Positions 15,631-24,913 of a stretch of 64,000 nt of DNA are shown here, piece by piece. The notes under the pieces were generated by a model. That model searched no databases. It saw nothing but the letters and a program-made list of their open reading frames with translations, and had not been told where the DNA came from. Both the position numbers and the translations under genes were made by a program. The DNA comes from Endozoicomonas sp. NE40 (lineage in GTDB: Bacteria > Pseudomonadota > Gammaproteobacteria > Pseudomonadales > Endozoicomonadaceae): positions 775,501 to 839,500 of the forward strand of contig NZ_JBEWTB010000002.1 of the NCBI RefSeq assembly GCF_040549045.1, in the 5' to 3' direction. Every line of letters starts with the position of its first letter. Position 1 is the first letter of the stretch.

Positions 15631-16548
15631 ATGACAAGAATCTCTATTCCGATGGGGCAGATCGGTGATTACGAGATCAAACAGCTGAAAATTTTTAAGA
15701 CTGTTGTAGACTGCGGTGGTTTTTCCGCTGCAGAGACAGAACTCAATATCAGCCGTTCCACCATCAGCATTCATATTTCCAATCTGGAGTCACGCCTTAA
15801 TCTCTCTCTTTGTCGCCGAGGTCGGGCCGGTTTTTCTATGACCAATGAGGGAGCCGTGGTTTACGACGCCACCATTAAATTACTGGGAGAACTGGAAGAC
15901 TTTCGGAGTACTATAAATAGTCTGGATACCAGTATGACCGGCAAGCTGAACCTGGTATTCAGTGATGCCATCAGTCTGGATAACCGCGCAGCCATACCCC
16001 GAGCTATTGAGCGCTTCTCGCAGCACGCCAGTGAGGTTCACATAACCGCTGAAGTAGCCCGAATGACCGAGATCGAACGCATGGTGATGAATGAAGAGGC
16101 TGATGTCGGCTTTATACCCTATCATCGCAGTCTGGATGGTATGAACTATAAACGCTTGTATACCGATATTTGTTATCTTTACTGCTCCGAAGGTAATGCA
16201 TTGTTTTCTCTGGATAGCAATGAACTGACAGACGAACTGATAAATACGACTCCTGCTGTTCATGCGGGATTCAAGGCTCACGACAATATCAATATACACC
16301 TGGCCAGGATGAATCAGAAAGCAACTGCTTACAGTTATGAATCCCGGCTGTCCCTGATTCTCTCATCAAAGTTCATTGGCTTTCTGCCTGAGCACTATGC
16401 CAGAACCTATCTGGATTCCGGACAACTGAAAGCCATCGATCAAAGCAATAAATATTACAAGCTGGATATTATGGCTATTACCCGTAACACTTCAGCAATC
16501 AATAAAGTCAGGGATCGTTTTATGCAGGTGCTACAGAGCGTTTGTTAA
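15631..16548 (+). CDS. LysR-family regulator, probably of the TRAP operon
   Basis: A 305-residue LTTR. The N-terminal winged helix-turn-helix is at about residues 14-75 (IKQLKIFKTVVDCGGFSAAE, then ISRSTISIHISNLE); the rest is a LysR substrate-binding domain. It is divergent from dctP with a 260-bp spacer, so it probably senses the transported compound and controls dctPQM. Translation could also start at ATG 15652. It converges on lhgO. Confidence 0.85.
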   Translation: MTRISIPMGQIGDYEIKQLKIFKTVVDCGGFSAAETELNISRSTISIHISNLESRLNLSLCRRGRAGFSMTNEGAVVYDATIKLLGELEDFRSTINSLDTSMTGKLNLVFSDAISLDNRAAIPRAIERFSQHASEVHITAEVARMTEIERMVMNEEADVGFIPYHRSLDGMNYKRLYTDICYLYCSEGNALFSLDSNELTDELINTTPAVHAGFKAHDNINIHLARMNQKATAYSYESRLSLILSSKFIGFLPEHYARTYLDSGQLKAIDQSNKYYKLDIMAITRNTSAINKVRDRFMQVLQSVC

Positions 16549-16688
16549 ATGCTCTTTCAAAGAAACTAATGGCTCCTGGAGGCTTTGGTCTCTCAGGATA
16601 TTGAAGAAGTTCAGGGCAGGCTGATAATCAAGCTTTGCAATTACCCTTCACTCCTTGCTCCATCAATCCAGGGAGTTCGTTTGATTGG

Positions 16689-17921
16689 TCAGGCGCTTAT
16701 ACGATTCACAGGCTGCCTTTCATCGATCTTGTCACAGATATGGTTTCCTATAGGTATTGCAGAAGTAGCCGCCGGCGATGGTGCGTTACAGACATGTAAG
16801 CTGCGTTTGCTTTCTGCGAACAGAAAATCGTGAATCAGTGTACCGTCTTTCAACACAGCCTGAGCACGAATCCCTGCTGGATAAGGTTCCAGATCTTCCA
16901 ACCTGATCATTGGACAATATTTGTTGACCAGTTTCAGGTAGCCCGGTTTCCACCAGGAATTTCTGGTTTCAATCAGGCCTTTTTTCAGGTTGGCCAATGT
17001 CGCTTTCCAGAAGCCGGGAAAGCGCAGCATGTCCCAGATATCCTTAAGGTCGATATTAATTTTTCCATAACCTTCCCGTTTCCAGCCTTGAACGGCATTT
17101 GGACCAACAGTTACCGAGCCATCAATCATCCGGGTGAGGTGAACTCCCAGAAAAGGTAGCTCAGGATCAGGAATCGGATAGATCAGATGGTTAACGACCT
17201 GATTATGTTTGGCTGACAAGCGGTAATATTCACCACGGTAGGGAATGATCTGAAAATCGGTTTCAATGCCCAGCATCTTTGTCACACGATCTGCCATCAA
17301 GCCGGAACAGGACACCAGAAAATGACTTTTAAAGCTAACTGGCTGACCTCTGCGAAGGGCCTGAACTGTAACGGTCAAAGGCGATTCCGTAATACCAGTA
17401 ACTTCCGTCTGCATACTGAGTTCACCACCCGCGTCGACAAACTCCTCAGCCATTTTTTCGGTAACCCGTCGATAGTTAACGATGCTGGTCGTTTTAACCC
17501 GAATAGCCCCCAGGCCAACAATATTCGCTTCAGCCTCTTTTAGCTGTTCAGCAGTCAGCAGTTCTACTTCAATAGCATTAGCAGTACAGCGTTCATACAG
17601 TGCCTGCATGCGTTCCATTTCCAGGAGATTGGTGGCTACCAGCAGCTTGCCACAGTTTTCCACCGGAATATCATGCTTTTTACAAAAATTAATGGTGGCA
17701 TCAACGCCTGCCTTACAGAATTCGGCCTTGAGGCTGCCCGGGGCATAGTAAACACCGGCATGTATGACTCCGCTGTTATGACCGGTCTGATGCTGTGACA
17801 GGCCGTTTTCTTTTTCCAGAACCAGAATGGTTTTGTCAGGATTTCGTTGCTGAAGTTGCCAGGCCGTTGAGATACCAATAATACCGCCACCCACTATGAT
17901 GTAGTCGTATACTTTTTCCAC
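16689..17921 (-). CDS. lhgO: L-2-hydroxyglutarate dehydrogenase / oxidase
   Basis: A 410-residue FAD enzyme of the DAO family, close to E. coli LhgO (YgaF). The dinucleotide-binding motif YIIVGGGIIGISTAWQL is at the N-terminus. Family signatures include GHNSGVIHAGVYYAPGSLKA, the IPYRGEYYRL and LGVHLTR regions, and GIRAQAV near the end. It oxidises L-2-hydroxyglutarate to 2-oxoglutarate and passes electrons to quinone. It lies 69 bp downstream of glaH on the same strand, the csiD-lhgO order of E. coli. Confidence 0.95.
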   Translation of the reverse strand: MEKVYDYIIVGGGIIGISTAWQLQQRNPDKTILVLEKENGLSQHQTGHNSGVIHAGVYYAPGSLKAEFCKAGVDATINFCKKHDIPVENCGKLLVATNLLEMERMQALYERCTANAIEVELLTAEQLKEAEANIVGLGAIRVKTTSIVNYRRVTEKMAEEFVDAGGELSMQTEVTGITESPLTVTVQALRRGQPVSFKSHFLVSCSGLMADRVTKMLGIETDFQIIPYRGEYYRLSAKHNQVVNHLIYPIPDPELPFLGVHLTRMIDGSVTVGPNAVQGWKREGYGKINIDLKDIWDMLRFPGFWKATLANLKKGLIETRNSWWKPGYLKLVNKYCPMIRLEDLEPYPAGIRAQAVLKDGTLIHDFLFAESKRSLHVCNAPSPAATSAIPIGNHICDKIDERQPVNRISA

Positions 17922-17990
17922 TGACCCTACTCCTTAAACCAACAGTTTCAGCCGTACGAAGCGACGAAGGTCCGCAATGACAACTCAGCA

Positions 17991-18938
17991 TTAACGGGTA
18001 AAATGACCACGCTGGCGCAGCAGCTCACGTTTCAGGCCCGGATGTGCAACGAACTTGTCACGACCATGTAACCAGCAATGATTCTGAATCACTAGCATAG
18101 AGCCAACATTGACACTGATATTACTGCAGTTTTTATCACTTTCCAGAGACTCACCCATTTCATACAGATAGAGTCCCTGTTGCGTATTTTCCGGCTGGGC
18201 AAACTGGTCAATGAACAGCATGTGCGGTTTGCCGTTTTTGTCTTCTTCAAAGAAGACAGGGTGCTCGATAGAATAGCCAACATTCTTGCTGGGAGGTGCA
18301 GACCAGCGAATATCCTGCCTGGCTAACGGATGGTTATAGAACTTATCAAGCTCTTGCCAGTCATCAACATGTAGCAGCAAAGAGTCGCCCATCTCCATAT
18401 TTTCTTCAGCCATCTTCATCATCAGTACGAAGTCGGTGCGCTCATTAACATAAGTGCCATCATTGTGAAGCTCCATGCGGCGGTGCGCCTGTCGCAGGTA
18501 ACTGTCGCTGTTATCATCATTGGTAACAGTAAAACGTGCATAGTATTTGCCATACATAGCATCAAAGTTAGGCAAGCCGATCAGGTGGGAAATTGCTGTC
18601 GACAGTTTTACAAAACTATCCCGCTGTTCTTCACTGTCCACCAGGGCTTTTTTTGCGGCCTCATCACCTTCCAACAGAAAAGCGCCCGTATCGCGTTCTT
18701 CCATAGTACCTACCAGAAATTTACCCAACTGGTATTCACAACACTTGTCCAAAGCATCAGCAACAGCAAAACGATTGAAAGGTTTATACTCCAGAGCCTG
18801 AACGTTCCATTTGGTTGATATCTTTTCAAAGCGGTCAATGATAGCTTTATCCAGAGTGACCACTTGAACCCGTGGGTTTTCAGGATGGTTGCTGACAGTA
18901 AATCCTTCGTAGCGCACAACACTGGCGGCTGCAGTCAT
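17991..18938 (-). CDS. glaH: Glutarate 2-hydroxylase (CsiD family)
   Basis: A 315-residue Fe(II)/2-oxoglutarate dioxygenase that converts glutarate to L-2-hydroxyglutarate. The facial triad is visible: HND (MELHNDGTYV) and the distal His with Arg in WLHGRDKFVAHPGLKRELLR. Other family matches are QALEYKPFNRF and MLFIDQFAQPENTQQGLYLYE. I start at ATG 18938, which has GGGAG a few bases upstream; an in-frame ATG further upstream has no such site. It is divergent from a LysR gene, which likely controls glaH-lhgO. Confidence 0.95.
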   Translation of the reverse strand: MTAAASVVRYEGFTVSNHPENPRVQVVTLDKAIIDRFEKISTKWNVQALEYKPFNRFAVADALDKCCEYQLGKFLVGTMEERDTGAFLLEGDEAAKKALVDSEEQRDSFVKLSTAISHLIGLPNFDAMYGKYYARFTVTNDDNSDSYLRQAHRRMELHNDGTYVNERTDFVLMMKMAEENMEMGDSLLLHVDDWQELDKFYNHPLARQDIRWSAPPSKNVGYSIEHPVFFEEDKNGKPHMLFIDQFAQPENTQQGLYLYEMGESLESDKNCSNISVNVGSMLVIQNHCWLHGRDKFVAHPGLKRELLRQRGHFTR

Positions 18939-19011
18939 TATTATCTCCCTTGTCGTATCAGTTTCGGTCAAAGCTACTTCTTATAAAACATGCTCTGTCC
19001 ATTGTTGTTTA

Positions 19012-19079
19012 TTGTTTTGATCAAACTATAGAGATCAGCTCTTGCAATTAAAAATATATTAGAAATATAGTTTCTATAT
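19012..19079. promoter_or_regulatory. Palindromes between glaH and its divergent LysR gene
   Basis: The spacer contains GTTTTGATCAAAC (about 19013-19025) and ATATAG-TTT-CTATAT (19065-19079). The latter has the T-N11-A form of LysR operators and ends about 30 bp before the regulator's ATG. Both are candidates for autoregulation and glaH control. Confidence 0.45.
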
Positions 19080-19108
19080 ATTTTATTGATAACGATGACA
19101 ATAATGGC

Positions 19109-19987
19109 ATGGATATTAAACGACTGTATTACTTTACTATCCTGGCAGACACAGGAAGCTTTACCCGTGCTGCTCAGCAATTAGGCATTGCTCAGTCAGC
19201 ACTGAGTATCAGCATGAAAAAGCTGGAAGATCAGCTGGAGTTGAAGTTGATTAACCGCCTTGAGCGCCGTATGAGTTTAACAACTGACGGTGACGTGCTG
19301 CTGAAACATGCGCGCTGCATTCTGGAGAATGTTGAACAGGCAGAAAAAGAACTGCAGGAACTGAAGGGACTAAGTTCCGGCGTTATCAACTTTGGTGTTT
19401 CTGCTATGCTGGGCTCTTATTTCCTGCCTGATGCCCTGGCCCTGTTTAAACAGACGTATCCGGGCATTCAGGTCAATATTCATGAAGCCGGTACAGCGAC
19501 ACTGGAAAAAATGCTGTTGGAAGGTCAGCTGGATCTGGCTTTGATTCGAACTGACCGCCCTCATGAACAAATTCGCTCCATTAGCCTGCTGCAAGAAGAA
19601 ATCGTTGCCTGTATACCTGAGCATCATCCATTTGTCAGCAGGCAGCACATTACGCTTTCCGAGTTCTGTCAACAGCCATTAGTCCTGTTCCGTGAAGGTT
19701 ACTTTCTTCGTGAAGCCGTCAGCTGTTATTGCCGTCAGAATCAAATTGAGCCGAATATTCAGTTTGAAACCAATCTTACCGAGCTGCTGAAATCACTGGT
19801 TAAAAAAGAGGTGGGGATCAGTACCTGTTTGTCGTTGATTCTCAACGAGCAGGAACCTCTGACAACTGTCTCATTTGATCCTGCTATTTCACTGGAGCTG
19901 GGTCTCGGCTGGAAATCCAGTCATTATCTGTCCAGTGCAGCCAGCGCATTTGTGAAGTTTTTACAGGCGGAGGTAGGGAAAGTTTGA
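19109..19987 (+). CDS. LysR-family regulator, probably of glaH-lhgO
   Basis: A 292-residue LTTR with a clear winged helix (MDIKRLYYFTILADTGSFTR, AAQQLGIAQSALSISMKKLE) and a type 2 periplasmic-binding-like sensor domain. It is divergent from glaH and 96 bp upstream of an omega-aminotransferase gene in the same direction, so it can control both. In enterobacteria csiD is controlled by the GntR repressor CsiR; here a LysR protein appears to have the job, which is inference from position. Confidence 0.87.
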   Translation: MDIKRLYYFTILADTGSFTRAAQQLGIAQSALSISMKKLEDQLELKLINRLERRMSLTTDGDVLLKHARCILENVEQAEKELQELKGLSSGVINFGVSAMLGSYFLPDALALFKQTYPGIQVNIHEAGTATLEKMLLEGQLDLALIRTDRPHEQIRSISLLQEEIVACIPEHHPFVSRQHITLSEFCQQPLVLFREGYFLREAVSCYCRQNQIEPNIQFETNLTELLKSLVKKEVGISTCLSLILNEQEPLTTVSFDPAISLELGLGWKSSHYLSSAASAFVKFLQAEVGKV

Positions 19988-20083
19988 AGGAGTAAAACCT
20001 TTATATTGAATCAAAACAATTTTCCTGATTGACCTTCACCACTACCCTGTGTTCACATAAGAACAACAAGAATAGTGCTGAAA

Positions 20084-21397
20084 ATGAGTAAAACATCTGG
20101 CTATGACGCTTTCTGGATGCCTTTCACCGCTAACCGTGACTTTAAGGCAAACCCGAGAATCATTAACCGCGCCGAAGGCATGTATCTGTACAGTGACGAC
20201 AAACGACAATTGCTGGACGCTACAGCGGGGCTCTGGTGTGTTAATGCCGGTCATGGCCGGAAAGAGATTGGCGAAGCCATGTCTCGCCAGGTAGCTGAGC
20301 TGGATTACACCTCGCCTTTCAATTTTGGTCATGATATCGGTTTTGAGTTTGCTGAACGTCTGGTGCAGTTTACTCCCAAAGGACTGGACAAAGTATTTTT
20401 CACCAATTCTGGTTCCGAAGCGGTCGAAACGGCTCTGAAGATTGCCCTGGCTTATCAGCAGGCTCGTGGCAAAAAAGGCAAATTCAAGCTTATTGGGCGC
20501 GAGCTGGGTTACCATGGCGTGAATTTTGGTGGTATCTCAGTAGGTGGGCTGACTACCAACCGTAAGGGCTTTGGTCCTTTACTGCCTGTAGACCACCTTG
20601 ATCACACTCTCGATGTAACCAATAACGCTTTCAGCAAAGGTCTGCCAGAAAATGGGGTTGAAAAAGCCGAACAGCTGGAACGACTGATTAAATTCCACGG
20701 CAGTGACAGTATAGCGGCTGTTATTGTTGAACCGGTAGCAGGTGCAGGCGGCGTCATCATGCCTCCAAAAGGTTACCTGCGTCGCTTGCGTGATATCTGT
20801 GATCAACACGATATCCTGCTGATTTTTGATGAAGTCATTACCGGCTGGGGACGACTTGGTGCCAACTTTGCTGCTGAAGCTTTTGATGTTCTGCCGGATC
20901 TTATGACTTCAGCGAAAGGTATTACCAGTGGTGTAGTACCCCTTGGGGCTGTATTTGCCAAAGATGAAATTTACAACACGATTAATGACGCAGCGGCTGA
21001 TGGTTCGGTGGAGTTCTTCCATGGTTACACCTGTTCGGGTCACCCGGTTGCCTGTGCTGCAGGACTGGCGACACTGGATATCTATGAAAAAGAAGGCCTG
21101 CTCACCCGGGGCAGTGGTGATATCGGGACTTACTGGCAGGAAGCGCTGCACTCATTAAAAGAGCTCCCGGGCATTGTTGATATTCGTAACTACGGTCTGA
21201 TCGGGGCTGTTCAGTTTGCTCAGCAGGATAATGGTAAGCCTATCGGTTTTGATATCCTCAAAAAGTGTTACGCAAAAGGTGTAATGGTGAGAAGTATGGA
21301 GAACACTATTGCTTTATCTCCTCCGCTGATTATTGAAAAGCAGCATATTGACCAGATAGTCTCCACTCTTTCCGAGGTGGCCAGAGACATCTGGTAA
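20084..21397 (+). CDS. Class III omega-amino acid:pyruvate aminotransferase
   Basis: A 437-residue PLP enzyme of fold type I, class III, similar to beta-alanine:pyruvate and omega-amino acid:pyruvate transaminases. Visible: WMPFTANRDFKANPR at the N-terminus, FFTNSGSEAVETALKIA (phosphate site), LIFDEVITGWGR (Asp to the pyridine nitrogen) and LMTSAKGITSGVVPLGA with the Schiff-base Lys. I use ATG 20084; GTG 20075 is an in-frame alternative. Beside glaH-lhgO it could convert 5-aminovalerate to glutarate semialdehyde, but the family's usual donors (beta-alanine, 4-aminobutyrate, taurine, amines) fit as well. No semialdehyde dehydrogenase is in view. Confidence 0.87.
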   Translation: MSKTSGYDAFWMPFTANRDFKANPRIINRAEGMYLYSDDKRQLLDATAGLWCVNAGHGRKEIGEAMSRQVAELDYTSPFNFGHDIGFEFAERLVQFTPKGLDKVFFTNSGSEAVETALKIALAYQQARGKKGKFKLIGRELGYHGVNFGGISVGGLTTNRKGFGPLLPVDHLDHTLDVTNNAFSKGLPENGVEKAEQLERLIKFHGSDSIAAVIVEPVAGAGGVIMPPKGYLRRLRDICDQHDILLIFDEVITGWGRLGANFAAEAFDVLPDLMTSAKGITSGVVPLGAVFAKDEIYNTINDAAADGSVEFFHGYTCSGHPVACAAGLATLDIYEKEGLLTRGSGDIGTYWQEALHSLKELPGIVDIRNYGLIGAVQFAQQDNGKPIGFDILKKCYAKGVMVRSMENTIALSPPLIIEKQHIDQIVSTLSEVARDIW

Positions 21398-21467
21398 ATG
21401 CTGTAGCTATAAGAGCTGACGTTGTTGATGTGAGCCAAAACTTTCCGATTAGCTTTCCGGTATAAAT

Positions 21468-21490
21468 TACGCCTCTGTTTTTGAGGCGTA
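21468..21490 (+). terminator. Hairpin after the aminotransferase gene
   Basis: An 8-bp stem TACGCCTC/GAGGCGTA with a T-rich 7-nt loop, 70 bp after the aminotransferase stop. No U-tract follows directly. Confidence 0.5.
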
Positions 21491-21584
21491 TATAAGCAAA
21501 ATCGATGGTCGTAATATCATGACTGGTGCGTAAGCCCTGGCCTTCTAACGTTTGCTGTCTAAAACCTCACCCCTCTTTTCATCT

Positions 21585-21632
21585 ACGCTACATGTTGTAC
21601 TGAAATCACTGCAATAATACTATATATTGTGC
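21585..21632 (+). promoter_or_regulatory. Tandem NrdR boxes upstream of nrdD
   Basis: Two 16-bp sites, ACGCTACATGTTGTAC (21585-21600) and ATACTATATATTGTGC (21617-21632), match the NrdR-box consensus acaCwAtATaTwGtgt, the second very well. Their starts are 32 bp apart, about three helical turns, which is the pairing known for NrdR operators. NrdR represses ribonucleotide reductase genes when dATP is high. Confidence 0.8.
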
Positions 21633-21771
21633 TTAACTAACTATTAAGGCGTCTCTGCTTTTTATCTGGTCACAAACCAATCCAGTGATCAGCAGAACCC
21701 AGATCTTTCCAAAAAATGAAGTCCCACATTACGGAAGTAGTAAACATCCGAACACAATAAGGACTGTTAAA

Positions 21772-23991
21772 ATGACTGACACGCCCGCCACAATCCCTCT
21801 GGCATTCCCGGAACAATCCCAGCCTTTTCTCAAACAGGTTCGCAAGCGTGACGGCAGTATCGTGGTTTTTGATGCAAAAAAAGTCAGAACCGCCATTGAC
21901 AGTGCCGGTCAGGCCACCGGTGAATATGATGCCGCAGAATCTGAGCGTATTGCCTCCAAATTACTCACTCTGATCAGTTTTCGCTTCAGTGATAAAACCA
22001 TTCCTACGGTAGAACAAATTCAGGATCTGGCAGAACAAGTGCTGGTGACGGAAGGGCATTTTGAAACAGCCCGTGCCTATATTGTTTATCGGGAAAAGCA
22101 CAAAGTGCTCAGGAATGACAGCCGCACAATGCTGGATGTGGAAGCCTCCATGTCGGAATATCTTGATCGCAGCGACTGGAGAGTCAAAGCTAATGCCAAT
22201 CAGGGGTATTCTCTGGGGGGACTTATCCTGAATGTCGCGGGTAAGGTGACTGCCAACTACTGGCTAAGCCACGTTTACGAACCCTCTATTGGCGAGGCTC
22301 ACAGAGAAGGCGACCTTCATATTCACGATCTGGATATGCTGTCCGGATATTGTGCTGGCTGGTCTCTTCGAACCTTGCTGCATGAAGGTTTTAATGGGGT
22401 TCCGGGTCGGGTGGAAGCAGCACCCCCAAAACATTTGTCAGCAGCCATTGGCCAGATGGTAAACTTCCTTGGCACCCTTCAAAATGAGTGGGCGGGAGCC
22501 CAGGCATTCAGTTCATTTGATACTTATCTGGCCCCCTTCATCCGCAAGGACAATTTATCGTACCGCGCTGTTAAACAGTGTGTTCAGGAATTCATTTATA
22601 ATCTGAATGCGCCCTCCCGCTGGGGAACCCAGACCCCTTTCACCAATATTACTCTCGACTGGGTGTGTCCACAGGATTTGCAGGATCAGGTTCCGGTGAT
22701 TGCCGGTGAAGAGATGCCGTTCAGCTATGGCGAACTTCAGGATGAAATGGCGTTAATCAACCGTGCTTATATTGAAGTAATGATGGATGGGGATGCCAAA
22801 GGGCGGGTCTTTACCTTTCCTATTCCCACTTACAATATTACGCCCGAGTTTGACTGGAACAGCCCCAACACCGACCTTTTGTTTGAAATGACTGCAAAAT
22901 ACGGTTTGCCTTACTTCCAGAACTTTTTAAATTCCGACCTTACCCCTAACATGGTGCGCTCCATGTGTTGCCGTCTGCAGTTGGATTTGCGGGAATTACT
23001 CAAACGTGGCAATGGATTATTTGGTTCGGCCGAACAGACCGGTTCCCTTGGGGTTGTGACGATTAACTGCGCACGGCTGGGGTATCGCCATAAAAACGAC
23101 AAGGCCAGCCTTTATCAACAGCTGGATTATTTGATGGAACTGGCGAAGAACAGTCTGGAACTCAAACGAAAAGTCATACAACGGCACATTGATGACGGTT
23201 TATTCCCTTACACCAGGCGGTATCTGGGTACGCTCCGGAATCACTTCTCTACCATCGGTGTCAATGGCATTAATGAAATGATTCGCAATTTTACCGGCGA
23301 TGCCGAGGATATCACCACGCCTGCCGGACATAAAATGGCGGTGGACTTACTGGATCACATTCGGGAAAAAATGCAGGCATTTCAGGAGGAAACCGGCCAC
23401 CTTTATAATCTTGAGGCGACACCGGCTGAAGGCACCACATACCGAATGGCAAAGGAAGACCGTAAACGGTTCCCGGATATTTTACAGGCTGGTACGCCGG
23501 ACAAGCCTTATTACACCAACTCATCCCAGCTCCCGGTTGGCTACACCGACGACCCCTTTGCCGCTCTGGATGCCCAGGATGAATTGCAGTGCAAGTATAC
23601 TGGTGGCACGGTTTTGCACCTTTACATGTCCGAGCGCATTTCCTCCATTGAAGCCTGTAAAAAGCTGGTTCGCCGGAGTCTGGAAAATTACCGGCTGCCT
23701 TATATTACAATAACGCCTACCTTTTCTATCTGCCTCCATCATGGTTATCTGTCTGGTGAGCATGAATTCTGCCCCCACTGTGATGAGGAAAACAAACCCG
23801 TCACACTGGACGACAATGAACGTCAGCGTTGCGAAGTCTGGACCCGGGTAATGGGCTACCACCGTCCTGTATCAGCTTTCAATCCCGGCAAGCATCAGGA
23901 GCATGATGACCGGCTGCACTTTCAGGAGCAGGGTATGAAAAACAAAGCCGCGAAAAGGGCTTCTATAACAGAAAGCGAAATTGCCTGCTGA
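21772..23991 (+). CDS. nrdD: Anaerobic ribonucleoside-triphosphate reductase
   Basis: A 739-residue class III reductase. An ATP-cone allosteric domain is at the N-terminus (VRKRDGSIVVFDAKKVRTAI). The catalytic barrel follows (DLHIHDLDMLSGYCAGWSL, FTNITLDWVCP). The C-terminus has the zinc site cysteines (FSICLHHGYL, EFCPHC) and the glycyl-radical loop RVMGYHRPVS. The start ATG 21772 has AAGGA at the right distance; an ORF extending 29 codons upstream has no such site. The stop overlaps the nrdG start by one base (TGATG). It makes dNTPs without oxygen, so the organism meets anoxic niches. Confidence 0.97.
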   Translation: MTDTPATIPLAFPEQSQPFLKQVRKRDGSIVVFDAKKVRTAIDSAGQATGEYDAAESERIASKLLTLISFRFSDKTIPTVEQIQDLAEQVLVTEGHFETARAYIVYREKHKVLRNDSRTMLDVEASMSEYLDRSDWRVKANANQGYSLGGLILNVAGKVTANYWLSHVYEPSIGEAHREGDLHIHDLDMLSGYCAGWSLRTLLHEGFNGVPGRVEAAPPKHLSAAIGQMVNFLGTLQNEWAGAQAFSSFDTYLAPFIRKDNLSYRAVKQCVQEFIYNLNAPSRWGTQTPFTNITLDWVCPQDLQDQVPVIAGEEMPFSYGELQDEMALINRAYIEVMMDGDAKGRVFTFPIPTYNITPEFDWNSPNTDLLFEMTAKYGLPYFQNFLNSDLTPNMVRSMCCRLQLDLRELLKRGNGLFGSAEQTGSLGVVTINCARLGYRHKNDKASLYQQLDYLMELAKNSLELKRKVIQRHIDDGLFPYTRRYLGTLRNHFSTIGVNGINEMIRNFTGDAEDITTPAGHKMAVDLLDHIREKMQAFQEETGHLYNLEATPAEGTTYRMAKEDRKRFPDILQAGTPDKPYYTNSSQLPVGYTDDPFAALDAQDELQCKYTGGTVLHLYMSERISSIEACKKLVRRSLENYRLPYITITPTFSICLHHGYLSGEHEFCPHCDEENKPVTLDDNERQRCEVWTRVMGYHRPVSAFNPGKHQEHDDRLHFQEQGMKNKAAKRASITESEIAC

Positions 23992-24722
23992 TGAACCTGA
24001 TAAAGACCGAACCTTTTGAAAAAATACCGCCTGCTGAATCACTCAGGGTAGGAGGGTTTACTCCCCTCACGACCATAGATTATCCCGGTGAACTGGCGGC
24101 GGTTATTTTTACCCAGGGGTGTCATCTGCGCTGCCAATATTGCCAGAACGGTCATTTAATTCCCTCCCGGTCAGATCATTTGTTGCCATGGAATGAAATT
24201 CAGACTTTTCTGGAAAAACGAACAGGTCTTCTGGATGCCGTCGTGTTCAGCGGTGGAGAGCCCACTCTACAAAGCGCCCTGCCTTCTGCCATTAACGATA
24301 TAAAAGCGATGGGTTTCAAGGCGGGACTTCATACGGTGGGCAGTGCGCCCGGAAAACTGGCAAGGGTTATAACAAAACTTGACTGGATAGGCTTTGATAT
24401 TAAAGCCCTTCCGGAAGATTACGCGGAGACAACCGGCATTGATAAAGGCAAAGATTGCTGGGAAAGCTTACGGCTTATGCTGGAATCTGGCGTCTCTTAT
24501 GAGGTGCGTACGACGATACACTGGCAACTGTTGCCACCAGAGAAGGTGTTGAAACTGGCAAAACGCTTACAGCAGGAAGGAGTCCGGCATTTTGTATTAC
24601 AGAATTGCCGGACTCATCACTGCCTGAATCAAAGCCTGACTCCTTCCATCCTTGATGAACAACACCGTAAAGGTATTAATCAGGAGCTTTCGGAGCTATT
24701 TCCATTTTACCAAACCCGCTGA
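23991..24722 (+). CDS. nrdG: Anaerobic ribonucleotide reductase activase (radical SAM)
   Basis: A 243-residue radical SAM protein. The 4Fe-4S cluster motif is C44-HLR-C48-QY-C51 (GCHLRCQYCQNG), followed by the SGGEPTLQ glycine-rich motif. It generates the glycyl radical on NrdD. It is longer than E. coli NrdG (154 residues) and has the full partial barrel, as in the pseudomonad-type activases paired with this NrdD type. It is translationally coupled to nrdD. Confidence 0.95.
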   Translation: MNLIKTEPFEKIPPAESLRVGGFTPLTTIDYPGELAAVIFTQGCHLRCQYCQNGHLIPSRSDHLLPWNEIQTFLEKRTGLLDAVVFSGGEPTLQSALPSAINDIKAMGFKAGLHTVGSAPGKLARVITKLDWIGFDIKALPEDYAETTGIDKGKDCWESLRLMLESGVSYEVRTTIHWQLLPPEKVLKLAKRLQQEGVRHFVLQNCRTHHCLNQSLTPSILDEQHRKGINQELSELFPFYQTR

Positions 24723-24862
24723 TCAGCATTTCTGCCGAACCACCTGATAACGACTTCCCAGGTACCAGATAGATTCACTGACAATATGGGTGATGCTTCA
24801 CAATCGTTGGTAGTGATTTCTTGAAATAAGGCTGCCAGTCTGAGGCACCACCCTTTCAGTAA

Positions 24863-24891
24863 AAAATGGCAGTCTCACAAACTGCCATTTT
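24863..24891. terminator. Bidirectional terminator between nrdG and the lipoprotein gene
   Basis: A perfect 11-bp stem AAAATGGCAGT / ACTGCCATTTT with a 7-nt loop, rich in A on the left and T on the right, placed between two convergent genes. Confidence 0.8.
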
Positions 24892-24913
24892 CAATTCTGC
24901 GACAAAACTACTC

